Source: Calothrix sp. FI2-JRJ7 | Lineage (GTDB): Bacteria; Cyanobacteriota; Cyanobacteriia; Cyanobacteriales; Nostocaceae | NCBI GenBank assembly: GCA_019359675.1 | Contig: JAHHGX010000066.1 | Location: forward strand, 1 to 34,675 | Length of the DNA stretch: 34,675 bases | Reading direction: 5' to 3' | Part shown: piece after piece, positions 17,082 to 24,534 of the stretch | Layout of the letters: the number at the start of each line of letters is the position of its first letter | Numbering within the stretch: the first letter of the stretch is position 1 | Notes under the pieces: model-generated | Told to the model about the DNA's origin: nothing | Databases searched by the model: none | What the model saw: the letters and a program-made list of their open reading frames with translations, nothing else | Program-made: the position numbers and the translations under genes

Positions 17082-18746
17082 CTACAAAACTTTACTTAGA
17101 TATTGGTGAACAAATTGGACGCATATTGAACCTTCTCCTACTCCTGATGCTACACGTTTAACTGAGTTATGACGCACATCTCCTACTGCAAATACTCCTG
17201 GAATGTTTGTTTCTAGTAGGTATGGGTCGCGTTGTAAGTTCCATCCTTTTGGGCGCCTTTCACCACGTTTCAAGTCGGGGCCTGTTAGTATGAAACCACG
17301 TTCGTCACGTTCGACTATTCCATCTAACCATGTAGTTGCTGGTTGGGCGCCTATAAATATGAATAGTGAGTTTGCAGGTACTGTTTGCGTTTCTTGGGTT
17401 AATACGTTTTGAAGTGTGATTGCTTCTAAAGAGGTTTCACCTTTTGCTTCGATGACGCTGGTGTGTACTTTGACTTCGATATTGGGTGTTGATGCTATTT
17501 GCTCTATTAAATATTGCGACATGCTTTTAGTCAAAGATTCTCCGCGCACTAACATGGTGACTTTTGCTGCGTATTTAGAAAAGTACATCGCTGCTTGTCC
17601 AGCAGAGTTGGCGCCTCCTATTATATATACGTCTTCTCCTTGACATGATAATGCTTCCGTTTGAGCGGCGCCGTAATAAACACCTGCACCTGTTAACCGT
17701 TCTACACCTGGTATATCTAAACGGCGCCATGATACACCCAATGCTAATATCAATGCATGACAACTAATCTCATTACCATCTGCTAGTTGTATAAATCTAT
17801 ATGGATTTTCTACGCGAATTCCTGTAGCTTCTTGGGGTGTGAGAATTTCGACGCCAAACCGCCTAGCTTGGGTTACAGCACGACGCGCTAAGTCTCCACC
17901 GCTTAATCCAACTGGAAAACCTAGGTAATTTTCGATACGCGAACTTGTACCCGCTTGCCCCCCAGGTGCCTCGCGTTCTAGCATGACTGTACGCAATCCT
18001 TCTGATGCACCATAGACAGCAGCAGCTAAACCCGCAGGTCCACCACCAACTATGACTAAATCATAAAAGGGTTTTCCGGCTTGGGTTTGTAAGCCTATTT
18101 TCTCGGCAATTTGTGTATTAGTTGGTTGTAGAGTACTTGTACCATCGGGGAAAAATACTAAGGGTAGTTGCAAATGGTCGCATTCTGCATATTCGACTAA
18201 TTTCTGTGCTTCTTGCGATAACTCAATATCCATCCATTCATAAGGTATTTGGTTACGCGCAAGAAAATCTTTTACTGAATGTGAATGCGGTGACCAGCGG
18301 TTGCCAACTACCCGTATACCTTCAAATGGGGGACTGAAAGATGCTGACCAATCATCGAGTAAATCGTTTAAAACTGGATATAACCGTTCTTCTGGAGGGT
18401 TCCACGGTTTCATTAAATAGTAATCTACTCTTGTTGTGTTAATCGCGCGGATTGCTGCATCTGTATCAGCATACGCTGTTAGTAACGCTCGCTTGGCGCC
18501 GGGATATATTGATAAGGCGCCTTCTAAAAATTCTACACCCGACATTTGGGGCATTCGCTGGTCAGCTAGAAACAACGCAACTGTTTCGTTACGAAGTTTG
18601 AGCTTTTCGAGTGCATCTAACGCTGTTGCTCCCGACTCCGCACGCACAATTCTATAGCGGTCTCCATATTCTTGTCTTAAGTCACGCGCAATTGCTTGTA
18701 AAACTTCTGGGTCGTCGTCAACCGTCATTATTACGGGTTTAGCCAT
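17082..18746 (-). CDS. receiver/Trx-like/TrxR-like FAD fusion protein
   Basis: ATG 18746 gives MAKPVIMTVDDDPEV, a normal receiver start; the TTG four codons upstream is less likely. Residues 5-130 form a receiver with phospho-acceptor Asp62 (FLADQRMPQ) and the KPW switch region. Residues about 142-225 are a thioredoxin/glutaredoxin-like fold, but the place of CPxC reads RWSPHSHSVKDFL, so both cysteines are absent. Residues about 233-554 are a TrxR-like FAD/NAD(P)H oxidoreductase (VGGGPAGLAAA, IGGANSAGQAA, FAVGDVRH), in which the CxxC of thioredoxin reductase is replaced by GVYYGAAQTEA. It should bind FAD and pyridine nucleotide but cannot do dithiol exchange by the standard route. The neighbouring histidine kinase probably phosphorylates it. 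Confidence 0.92.
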   Translation of the reverse strand: MAKPVIMTVDDDPEVLQAIARDLRQEYGDRYRIVRAESGATALDALEKLKLRNETVALFLADQRMPQMSGVEFLEGALSIYPGAKRALLTAYADTDAAIRAINTTRVDYYLMKPWNPPEERLYPVLNDLLDDWSASFSPPFEGIRVVGNRWSPHSHSVKDFLARNQIPYEWMDIELSQEAQKLVEYAECDHLQLPLVFFPDGTSTLQPTNTQIAEKIGLQTQAGKPFYDLVIVGGGPAGLAAAVYGASEGLRTVMLEREAPGGQAGTSSRIENYLGFPVGLSGGDLARRAVTQARRFGVEILTPQEATGIRVENPYRFIQLADGNEISCHALILALGVSWRRLDIPGVERLTGAGVYYGAAQTEALSCQGEDVYIIGGANSAGQAAMYFSKYAAKVTMLVRGESLTKSMSQYLIEQIASTPNIEVKVHTSVIEAKGETSLEAITLQNVLTQETQTVPANSLFIFIGAQPATTWLDGIVERDERGFILTGPDLKRGERRPKGWNLQRDPYLLETNIPGVFAVGDVRHNSVKRVASGVGEGSICVQFVHQYLSKVL

Positions 18747-18838
18747 GAGTTTTCTCAATAACCGGGTAGTTAATTATCATCGTATATAATTTTGTCCTCC
18801 ATCAAATCTTGAGTATTATTTAGACGTGACATCCATCC

Positions 18839-19346
18839 TCAAATTAACAGAAGTATTCTTAATACTAGTAACAAACTACACACTGATAAAATTTGCTGCC
18901 AAGGTATTTCCAAGGCGCCACGAATAATTATTTCCCGTAGCACAGATACAATTGTAACTTCAACTGCTACCCCCACGATATACGCTGTTCGCGTAAATAT
19001 ATTATCAAAAGTTTAAATAACTCAACTAAAATTAAAATAAATAATATATCTGATGTAATGTTTTGAAACTTAATTGGTACAATGAAAGAGGTAAATAAAT
19101 CGTACAAACGAATTACATCACTCCGAATAAGCCGATAGCCAAAACAAATACGATAATATTCTGGACGGTTTCTAAAAATGTAATAAAATTTTCAATATCA
19201 AACCAATTTCGAGAAACCGAGTTTTGATGTCTTGGTAGCATCTTTCCAATATAAATAATCTTGTTAATCAACAAAACAATTCTTATATTAGCAAGAATAT
19301 TAATAAGGGTGAACAAATGTCCACCCTTGTAATTGGTACTATTCAA
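18839..19346 (-). pseudogene. broken PsiE-like membrane protein gene
   Basis: Three reading frames in succession give one continuous membrane protein. FITFLETVQNIIVFVLAIG ends FGVM-stop at 19113-19115. A one-base loss there shifts to RLYDLFTSFIVPIKF and NITSDILFILILVELFKLLI and YLREQR. A second one-base loss near 18974-18977 leads to VGVAVEVTIVSVLREIIIRG and ends at TGA 18839-18841. This resembles the phosphate-starvation-inducible PsiE family with about four helices. Two independent one-base deletions suggest true decay. The likely original start is ATG 19241 (MLPRHQNSVSRNW); the frame extends to 19346. Confidence 0.7.
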
Positions 19347-19374
19347 TTCAAAGGTGGATAAGTATACTTACTTA

Positions 19375-19581
19375 TTATTTTTGGTAGTTAGCATCTACCC
19401 AGCAGCGAGGTAAACTTTCGCCAGAAGGGAAAATCAAATTTGATTTCTTTAATGGTTCTGGGTCTTGTTCTTCTTGTCCTGATTGGTCTTGCACTGTCAC
19501 ACTATCTTGATTGGGGCTTATTAGTGCCTGCAAGTCATTTATTTCTACTAAATTTCCGGATTCTTTGTCTTGTAGAAGCAT
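19375..19581 (-). CDS. small conserved hypothetical protein, 68 aa
   Basis: A soluble, acidic 68-residue protein that starts MLLQDKESGNLVEINDLQAL and ends FPSGESLPRCWVDANYQK. The LVEINDLQAL opening and the SGESLPRCW ending look like a conserved family of small cyanobacterial proteins, but the function is unknown to me. There is no signal peptide or membrane segment and no clear ribosome site. It precedes the broken psiE-like gene on the same strand with about 30 bp between the open frames, so the two may once have been co-transcribed. Confidence 0.65.
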   Translation of the reverse strand: MLLQDKESGNLVEINDLQALISPNQDSVTVQDQSGQEEQDPEPLKKSNLIFPSGESLPRCWVDANYQK

Positions 19582-19866
19582 AAGCCGTGATTGTTATTGT
19601 TGAAAATTGCTATTTGATTCAATGCATTTTGAGCCTATCCCGGATATTAGACGCTTTTCAACAATCTAAAGAGAGATATTAAGGATTATTTTAAGCCTGA
19701 CTATAATTATATATCTTTTGGATTATCAGATATAAATATTTATACAACTTGGGTGGGATGTCAATACTCGCTGATTACGAGATATTAAGTAATAGGTGGG
19801 GTAAAGAAGTTTATCTCATGAAATTGATAAAAAAATCAGTTTGATAATTAATAAGGAGCTAAGACG

Positions 19867-20055
19867 ATGAGTTTAGAAGAAAAAGCAAAAGCTGCTGCGA
19901 AAAATATCGAAGGCAAAGCGCAAGAAGCACTTGGTAATGTAACTGGTGACCCCGCAGATAAAACTGAAGGTCAAGCGAAGCAAGTAGAAGCTGAAGGACG
20001 CAACGCTAAAGAAGATGTCAAAGATGGCGTTAAGGATATTATCGATAAAGCATAA
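19867..20055 (+). CDS. CsbD family stress protein
   Basis: A 62-residue, highly charged helical protein with EEKAKAAAKNIEGKAQEALG, TGDPADKTEGQAKQ and KEDVKDGVKDIIDKA, the standard CsbD layout and length. Members are abundant under general or salt stress; the molecular role is not established. AAGGAG lies about nine bases before the ATG, a strong ribosome site in a window where few genes have one, which fits high expression. It stands alone, with 285 bp of upstream DNA available for regulation and a perfect 28-bp palindrome 21 bp after its stop. Confidence 0.92.
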   Translation: MSLEEKAKAAAKNIEGKAQEALGNVTGDPADKTEGQAKQVEAEGRNAKEDVKDGVKDIIDKA

Positions 20056-20076
20056 TTTCTAACATAACGAAATTTT

Positions 20077-20104
20077 GTAGAGACCGTATTAATACGGTCT
20101 CTAC
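20077..20104. repeat. perfect 28-bp GTAGAGACC palindrome
   Basis: GTAGAGACCGTATT is followed by its exact reverse complement. It follows the CsbD gene and supplies the TAG stop codon (20101-20103) of the opposing truncated PAS gene. It is one base different from the copy at 2520. Confidence 0.9.
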
Positions 20105-20601
20105 GTGTGTATATATATATTATTTAAAATATGTGTCGTCCTTAATAGATTCTGGTACATATTCACTACCATCAGGCATAATGGCGCCACGTAAAATGAT
20201 AAAGTAGTTTGAATATCTAACGAAGTTGCTAACACTCGTCCTGCTTGCGATAAAAAAGCATACCTAGCTTGTGCAAGTTCGACTTCTTGACGTGCATTTT
20301 GTTCGCATATAAATAATTCGTGTCGCTCTGCTTCTATTTGTTTACGCTGCGTAATATCTCGAAAATAAATCGAAATTCCATTTACCGAGCGGTAGATATT
20401 ATGTTCTAACCAGAGATTAAACTGGGAATAATAAGCTTCAAGTTGTACCGAAGTTCTCCATACTTCATAAACATTTTTGCCTATCAACTCTTCGTAACCT
20501 TTATCGAAAATTCTGGTGCCAAGGTCATTAATAAAGATAAACCGCCACTGGGTGTCAAGGATTATCACACCATCGGTAATACTATCTAGAAAAGTAGCCA
20601 T
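20101..20601 (-). pseudogene. truncated PAS-domain sensor
   Basis: The frame opens MATFLDSITDGVIILDTQWR, a complete PAS fold to about residue 95 (YFRDITQRKQIEAERHEL), followed by a coiled linker AFLSQAGRVLATSLDIQTTL. In full sensor kinases this linker continues into GAF and kinase domains. Here the frame instead runs into unrelated residues and stops inside the palindrome at 20101. A different frame over the same bases reads RGAIMPDGSEYVPESIKDD and ends TYFK-stop, which looks like the tail of another protein. GAGGT about 11 bases before the ATG suggests it may still be translated. It is best seen as the 5' remnant of a PAS-GAF histidine kinase. Confidence 0.65.
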
Positions 20602-20929
20602 TTTAGTTTTTACCTCGGATGAACATTTAATTTAAAATCCATCCTCAAGGTGTGAGTATAAAAATGTCAGTTCATTTGCCGCCACCATTAGTATAGTGAC
20701 AACATAGGGTAAAGCACTACCTTACATAAATTGTTATCTATACATTGATTATATATTCCTTGGCTATTGTAATAACCTAACTAAAGGGAGAAGGGGGCTG
20801 CCCGTTAGTATCTGAGACAATATAGACAAATCTAATAATAAGCAAGTAAAGATTGATATCACTCTAATTTGATATCAAGTGTATATTTTCATGACCATAC
20901 AAACTTTTTAAATTCAAGGTTTTTTAATC
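20602..20929. other. intergenic between divergent genes
   Basis: About 330 bp of AT-rich DNA with no open frame of note. Apart from the paired TTGATATCA palindromes at 20853-20878 I see no repeat or RNA-like structure. It should contain promoters for the PAS remnant and the response regulator. Confidence 0.5.
20853..20878. promoter_or_regulatory. two TTGATATCA palindromes, possible operator
   Basis: TTGATATCA (20853-20861) and TTGATATCAA (20869-20878) are repeated with centres 16 bp apart, 52 bp before the ATG of the response regulator. Paired palindromic half-sites at such spacing suit a dimeric regulator. The binding protein is unknown. Confidence 0.35.
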
Positions 20930-21349
20930 ATGCGTAACATTTTTTCAACTCAAAATTTAGGTAAAAAGCGAGTTCTTGTTGTTGACGATAATATCGATAA
21001 TGCATTACTTTTAGCAACATTATTAGAGATAGAAGGATATCTAGTTGATGTTGCGAATTGTGGATACACAGCAATTTCTCAAATTGAAGCAAATCCGCCA
21101 AATATTGTGCTATTAGATTTAATGATGCCAATAATTGACGGTATTGAAGTTGCTCGCTGGGTACGTAAAAATAGACCATCTGTTGCTGTTGTATTAGTCA
21201 CAGCTTACAGTGATTTAGATGATTTGCTTCCTGACAAAGTTAAATTTGATGGTATAATTACTAAACCTCTTAACTTTGAAGAAACAATCTTGCTAATACA
21301 AAATATTTTAGAGTATGGAAAACAGCCAATCAGCCAAACGTATAAATAA
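20930..21349 (+). CDS. single-domain response regulator
   Basis: A 139-residue receiver with no output domain. The acidic pocket is VLVVDDN (Asp19/Asp20), the phospho-acceptor is Asp63 in VLLDLMMP, followed by VTAYSD and the conserved Lys in IITKPL. Such CheY/Spo0F-like proteins relay phosphate or act through protein contacts. The histidine kinase gene 145 bp downstream on the same strand is the obvious partner, though the gap leaves room for a separate promoter. Two TTGATATCA palindromes upstream may be regulatory. Confidence 0.93.
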   Translation: MRNIFSTQNLGKKRVLVVDDNIDNALLLATLLEIEGYLVDVANCGYTAISQIEANPPNIVLLDLMMPIIDGIEVARWVRKNRPSVAVVLVTAYSDLDDLLPDKVKFDGIITKPLNFEETILLIQNILEYGKQPISQTYK

Positions 21350-21494
21350 ATACATAAATAATAGTGATTTGAACAAAAATCTTGAAAATCTATCTAAAGT
21401 AAAGGTTATATCTACTTTTAGATAATTGCATCTTGAATAGCAAGTGAGCGAAGGTATTATTTGACAGCTATCTGCATATCTCCTGACTTGCAAA

Positions 21495-22712
21495 ATGGAA
21501 GATTTTAGCCAATTACTTTCCCTAAGAGTAGATATAATATCGCAACAGTGGGTAGAAGCAGTTGTTAAAGACAAACAAATCAAAACAACTGATAATCTGT
21601 CAAGAACTGCTATTCAAGACCATGTACCTTATCTTCTCGAAGCCCTAATCTCGGTATTAGCGCAAAACCAAGTTTCCGATGTCAAAGCAATTGTAGAAAA
21701 TAGCTTACAACATGGCGCCATAAGAGCCGAACAAGGTTATGACGCGACAGAGGTAGTGCGAGAATATCACCTCTTACGCACTTGCATTATTGCAAATTTG
21801 GAAACTGACTTGCTTTCTAGTCAGGCATCGGAGGTATTGCGAACTGTATCCTTAATTAATCTAGTTGTAGACTCGGCAATTGCTCAGTGCTTCAAAAGTT
21901 ATGTTAAGCATAGACTACGCGAACTCGAAGAACTACAAAATCAATTAAATTTGAATGTCCAAGAATTACAGCGCTTAGTTCGCACCAGCCAAGAAAATAT
22001 GAATATGCTGGCACACGAACTCAAAACTCCATTAAATTCAATTATCGGTTATTCGGAACTTTTCCTACGTCAACAGGGTTTTGAAAAGTTGAAAGCAACC
22101 AAACCTGTTGAACACATCGAACGTGTGCTACGTAACGGGCGCCAACTATTACATCTTATCAACGATGCGCTCGAACTATCGCGATATGAAACGGGTAATA
22201 TGCTGCTTCATCTGGTACCAATTAATGTAATCGCGATTACTAACAGTGTAATAGAAACAATGCAGCCAAATGCCGACGCAAAAGGTTTACAGTTAAAAGT
22301 CAATTATAAGAATCCACCAAAGCAAGTTATAACAGACCCATTACGACTACAACAAATTATTATGAATCTTGTGAGTAATGCCATTCGCTATACTGAAGCT
22401 GGTAATGTGACAGTTGGGTGCGATGAGTTGCAAGACAATAACTGGTCGTTAGTTGTTAATGATACAGGTATTGGTATTAGGGTTGAAGACCAAGCTCATA
22501 TATTTGAACCATTCGGACGCGCGCAGCATTCAGGAAAACAGCATCCTCCCGACAGTACAGGGTTAGGACTAGCAATTGTTGCCCGATTAGTAAAATTATT
22601 ACAGGGTCAAATTAGTTTAACATCGGCGCCAGGAGTTGGAACTACTTTTACCGTTACTCTACCACTAGAGGTAAAAGATGATAATTCTTATATAAAATCA
22701 GATACAAAATAA
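21495..22712 (+). CDS. histidine kinase with RsbRD-type sensor domain
   Basis: A soluble 405-residue kinase. Residues about 5-140 are an all-helical RsbRD-like domain (QHVPYLLEALI-type helices, ending VVDSAIAQCFKSYVKHRLRE). A coiled coil leads to the HisKA box MLAHELKTPLN with His174, then an ATPase domain with NLVSNAIRYTE, NDTGIGI, FEPFGRA and STGLGLAIV. All catalytic boxes are intact. It follows the single-domain response regulator on the same strand, so the two probably form a pair. RsbRD domains occur in stress-signalling proteins; the ligand is unknown. Confidence 0.93.
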   Translation: MEDFSQLLSLRVDIISQQWVEAVVKDKQIKTTDNLSRTAIQDHVPYLLEALISVLAQNQVSDVKAIVENSLQHGAIRAEQGYDATEVVREYHLLRTCIIANLETDLLSSQASEVLRTVSLINLVVDSAIAQCFKSYVKHRLRELEELQNQLNLNVQELQRLVRTSQENMNMLAHELKTPLNSIIGYSELFLRQQGFEKLKATKPVEHIERVLRNGRQLLHLINDALELSRYETGNMLLHLVPINVIAITNSVIETMQPNADAKGLQLKVNYKNPPKQVITDPLRLQQIIMNLVSNAIRYTEAGNVTVGCDELQDNNWSLVVNDTGIGIRVEDQAHIFEPFGRAQHSGKQHPPDSTGLGLAIVARLVKLLQGQISLTSAPGVGTTFTVTLPLEVKDDNSYIKSDTK

Positions 22713-22717
22713 AATTT

Positions 22718-22737
22718 TGGTGGGCTTTGACCCACCA
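22718..22737. terminator. bidirectional hairpin terminator
   Basis: TGGTGGG and CCCACCA pair around CTTTGA directly after the kinase stop and just before the 3' end of the opposing CAAD gene. AAAATTTT precedes it, giving a T tract for the minus-strand transcript. Confidence 0.65.
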
Positions 22738-22745
22738 TTCAAAAA

Positions 22746-23204
22746 CTAATTAATCTCTTCTTTTATCGAGTCAATTGTTGCAGATAGCTCTTTGCGCTTT
22801 GATTCGTTTTTAAGATAGCGGTTGACAAACCAAGCAGTATAACCAATACCAATCAGTTGGAAAGATTCTTTAAGCAATGGAAAAGTATTGATGGCGCCAA
22901 CTACTGCTAGCATTATCCGGAGTGCGAAAACTGTTGCGACTAATGCACCAAAGCTAATAAACAAAAACTTGTACTCGCTATAGAACCAAGCTGCATTACT
23001 GGGTAACTCTGCCAAAAAGTCAGAAATTTGGGCGCCTATTTTTTCTAAGTCGGTTTCAGTCTCGGTCGCAGGAGGCAGCATTGGACGGGTCGCAAGCTGT
23101 GAACTTCCTAACGCAGCAGTATTTTGAGAAATCTCTGAAATTTCAGAGATACTGTCAAAGTACTCTGGTTCTTTATATTCTTGTGTTGGTAGTTGAGCTG
23201 TCAT
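22746..23204 (-). CDS. CAAD domain membrane protein
   Basis: A 152-residue protein. The first 70 residues are hydrophilic and probably disordered. The rest is a CAAD module: an amphipathic helix (FLAELPSNAAWFYSEYK), two membrane helices (FLFISFGALVATVFALRIML and FPLLKESFQLIGIGYTAWFV), then VNRYLKNESKRKEL. In cyanobacteria this domain anchors aminoacyl-tRNA synthetases to the thylakoid and also occurs alone in thylakoid curvature-type proteins; this is the stand-alone kind. GGAGG seven bases or so before the ATG at 23204 fixes the start and suggests good translation. Confidence 0.88.
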   Translation of the reverse strand: MTAQLPTQEYKEPEYFDSISEISEISQNTAALGSSQLATRPMLPPATETETDLEKIGAQISDFLAELPSNAAWFYSEYKFLFISFGALVATVFALRIMLAVVGAINTFPLLKESFQLIGIGYTAWFVNRYLKNESKRKELSATIDSIKEEIN

Positions 23205-23467
23205 ATGCGCCTCCTAGTATACTAAACAATGGGTTTTATTGCTTTAAATCAAGCTTTGAACCAAACTTGTAAAAATTTATTGAGCATTATTACTATTATT
23301 TCCACATTTCTAGAAAAAAATTAACTCAATCACTCGGAGTAAGCTGCATATTTCTTCCGATGGATTATTACAACATAAAGAACTAGACATTAGCTGTATC
23401 TACCTTTAGAAGCATTTTACACCTTTATCAGCATTATAAAATAAAATTGTCATCATAGAACTGCTAT

Positions 23468-24106
23468 ATGCATATACAAGATTTTATTCAAAGCTTGTTA
23501 GGTCAAGCTCCAAAGCCTGTCTTACTATTCGATTCAGTTGAAAAAGCCAACGATATCGCTTTTATGCTCAAAGGTAAGTGGGATGGTTGCAATGGTGTGG
23601 CTATATACCCGTGCGATGAAGTTGCAGTGAACACAGCTGCGAGTCTGCTCGAAACGTCATGGTGTTATCAAGGTGACGCGAAAGCCGTTATTGAGAGTTT
23701 AAAACCTTTAGAACTCAAAAGTAGTTATGCAAGAGGAGAGCGAATTTTTATCAATGCTAACTTGAGATGTGCTGAACTTGTAGGCGCCGATTTCAGCGAA
23801 GCTAATTTCAGTTGCGCTAAACTAGATTGTGCGAATCTTAGTGAAGCTAATTTAAGCAAAGCTACTTTAACTGGGGCATCAGCGACCGAAATCAACTTAA
23901 AGCAGGCAAACTTGAGCGATTCACAGCTAATAAGAACCAATTTCAAACTTGCCAATTTGGAAGGTGCTGATTTGAGAGGTGCAAATTTGACTCACGTTTG
24001 CTTGGAAGGAGCTAACTTAACTGGCGCCGACTTTAGAGGAGCGAAACTTCAGTATACTAATTTAATTAACTGTAATTTGACCGATGCTGTTTTCGACCAA
24101 ATTTGA
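23468..24106 (+). CDS. pentapeptide repeat protein
   Basis: A 212-residue soluble protein. Residues 1-90 form a non-repeat N domain (MHIQDFIQSLLGQAPKPVLL, with CNGVAIYPCDEVAV). From about residue 94 to the end it is built of A(N/D)L/F-x-x pentapeptides (NLRCAELVGADFSEANFSCA and so on), expected to form a right-handed quadrilateral beta helix. Such proteins are numerous in cyanobacteria; a few mimic DNA and inhibit gyrase, but most have no known role. The N domain probably sets its function. No clear partner is adjacent. Confidence 0.9.
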   Translation: MHIQDFIQSLLGQAPKPVLLFDSVEKANDIAFMLKGKWDGCNGVAIYPCDEVAVNTAASLLETSWCYQGDAKAVIESLKPLELKSSYARGERIFINANLRCAELVGADFSEANFSCAKLDCANLSEANLSKATLTGASATEINLKQANLSDSQLIRTNFKLANLEGADLRGANLTHVCLEGANLTGADFRGAKLQYTNLINCNLTDAVFDQI

Positions 24107-24209
24107 GAAATAAATATAGTGCATTTGTTCGGTTTTCCTGACAATCAACTCACCTAATTTGAAAAAAAACTTCGTCACAATATAAATAGAGTGTATATGG
24201 TATGTGATT

Positions 24210-24401
24210 ATGTTCCCATTTTATTTTTGGAATAATTCTTGTTATAGTCCTGATGCTGTTTCTCGTAAAGCGCGCTTGGAGCGGAAGTTAAGTTTTCTGA
24301 AAACGATGCGTGATGATATTGAAACCAGATTAGCTGGTTTAAATGCTGCTATTACCAACGTCGAACAGCAGTTAAATCAAGAAGACGCGACTAGAGTATA
24401 G
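24210..24401 (+). CDS. small conserved coiled-coil protein
   Basis: A 63-residue protein from ATG 24210; a GTG at 24204 would add two residues. After a short aromatic start (MFPFYFWNNSCYSPDAVSR) it is one long amphipathic helix (KARLERKLSFLKTMRDDIET, then RLAGLNAAITNVEQQLN), likely a dimeric coiled coil. It resembles small cyanobacterial proteins annotated only as hypothetical. A strong hairpin four bases after the stop ends the transcript. Confidence 0.65.
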   Translation: MFPFYFWNNSCYSPDAVSRKARLERKLSFLKTMRDDIETRLAGLNAAITNVEQQLNQEDATRV

Positions 24402-24405
24402 TCTT

Positions 24406-24437
24406 AGAAACTGGGTTTCCCAAGAAACCCAGTTTCT
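24406..24437 (+). terminator. strong hairpin, AGAAACTGGGTTTC type
   Basis: AGAAACTGGGTTTC pairs perfectly with GAAACCCAGTTTCT around CCAA, followed by TTTATG. It probably terminates the small coiled-coil gene. The stem is related to the GAAACC/GGTTTC repeats at 13567 and 26531, so it may be a repeat recruited as a terminator. Confidence 0.7.
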
Positions 24438-24534
24438 TTATGTAAAAAGAATGTAATAAATGTTAAATTTACTCTAGCGCCGAATGGCAAAAACGATGCA
24501 TGATAAAAGATAATGGTTTCTATTTCTGTTATCT

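Noticed and set aside
17082-18746. Genuine thioredoxin reductase
   Set aside because: The CxxC motif is absent and the Trx-like domain also lacks its cysteines.
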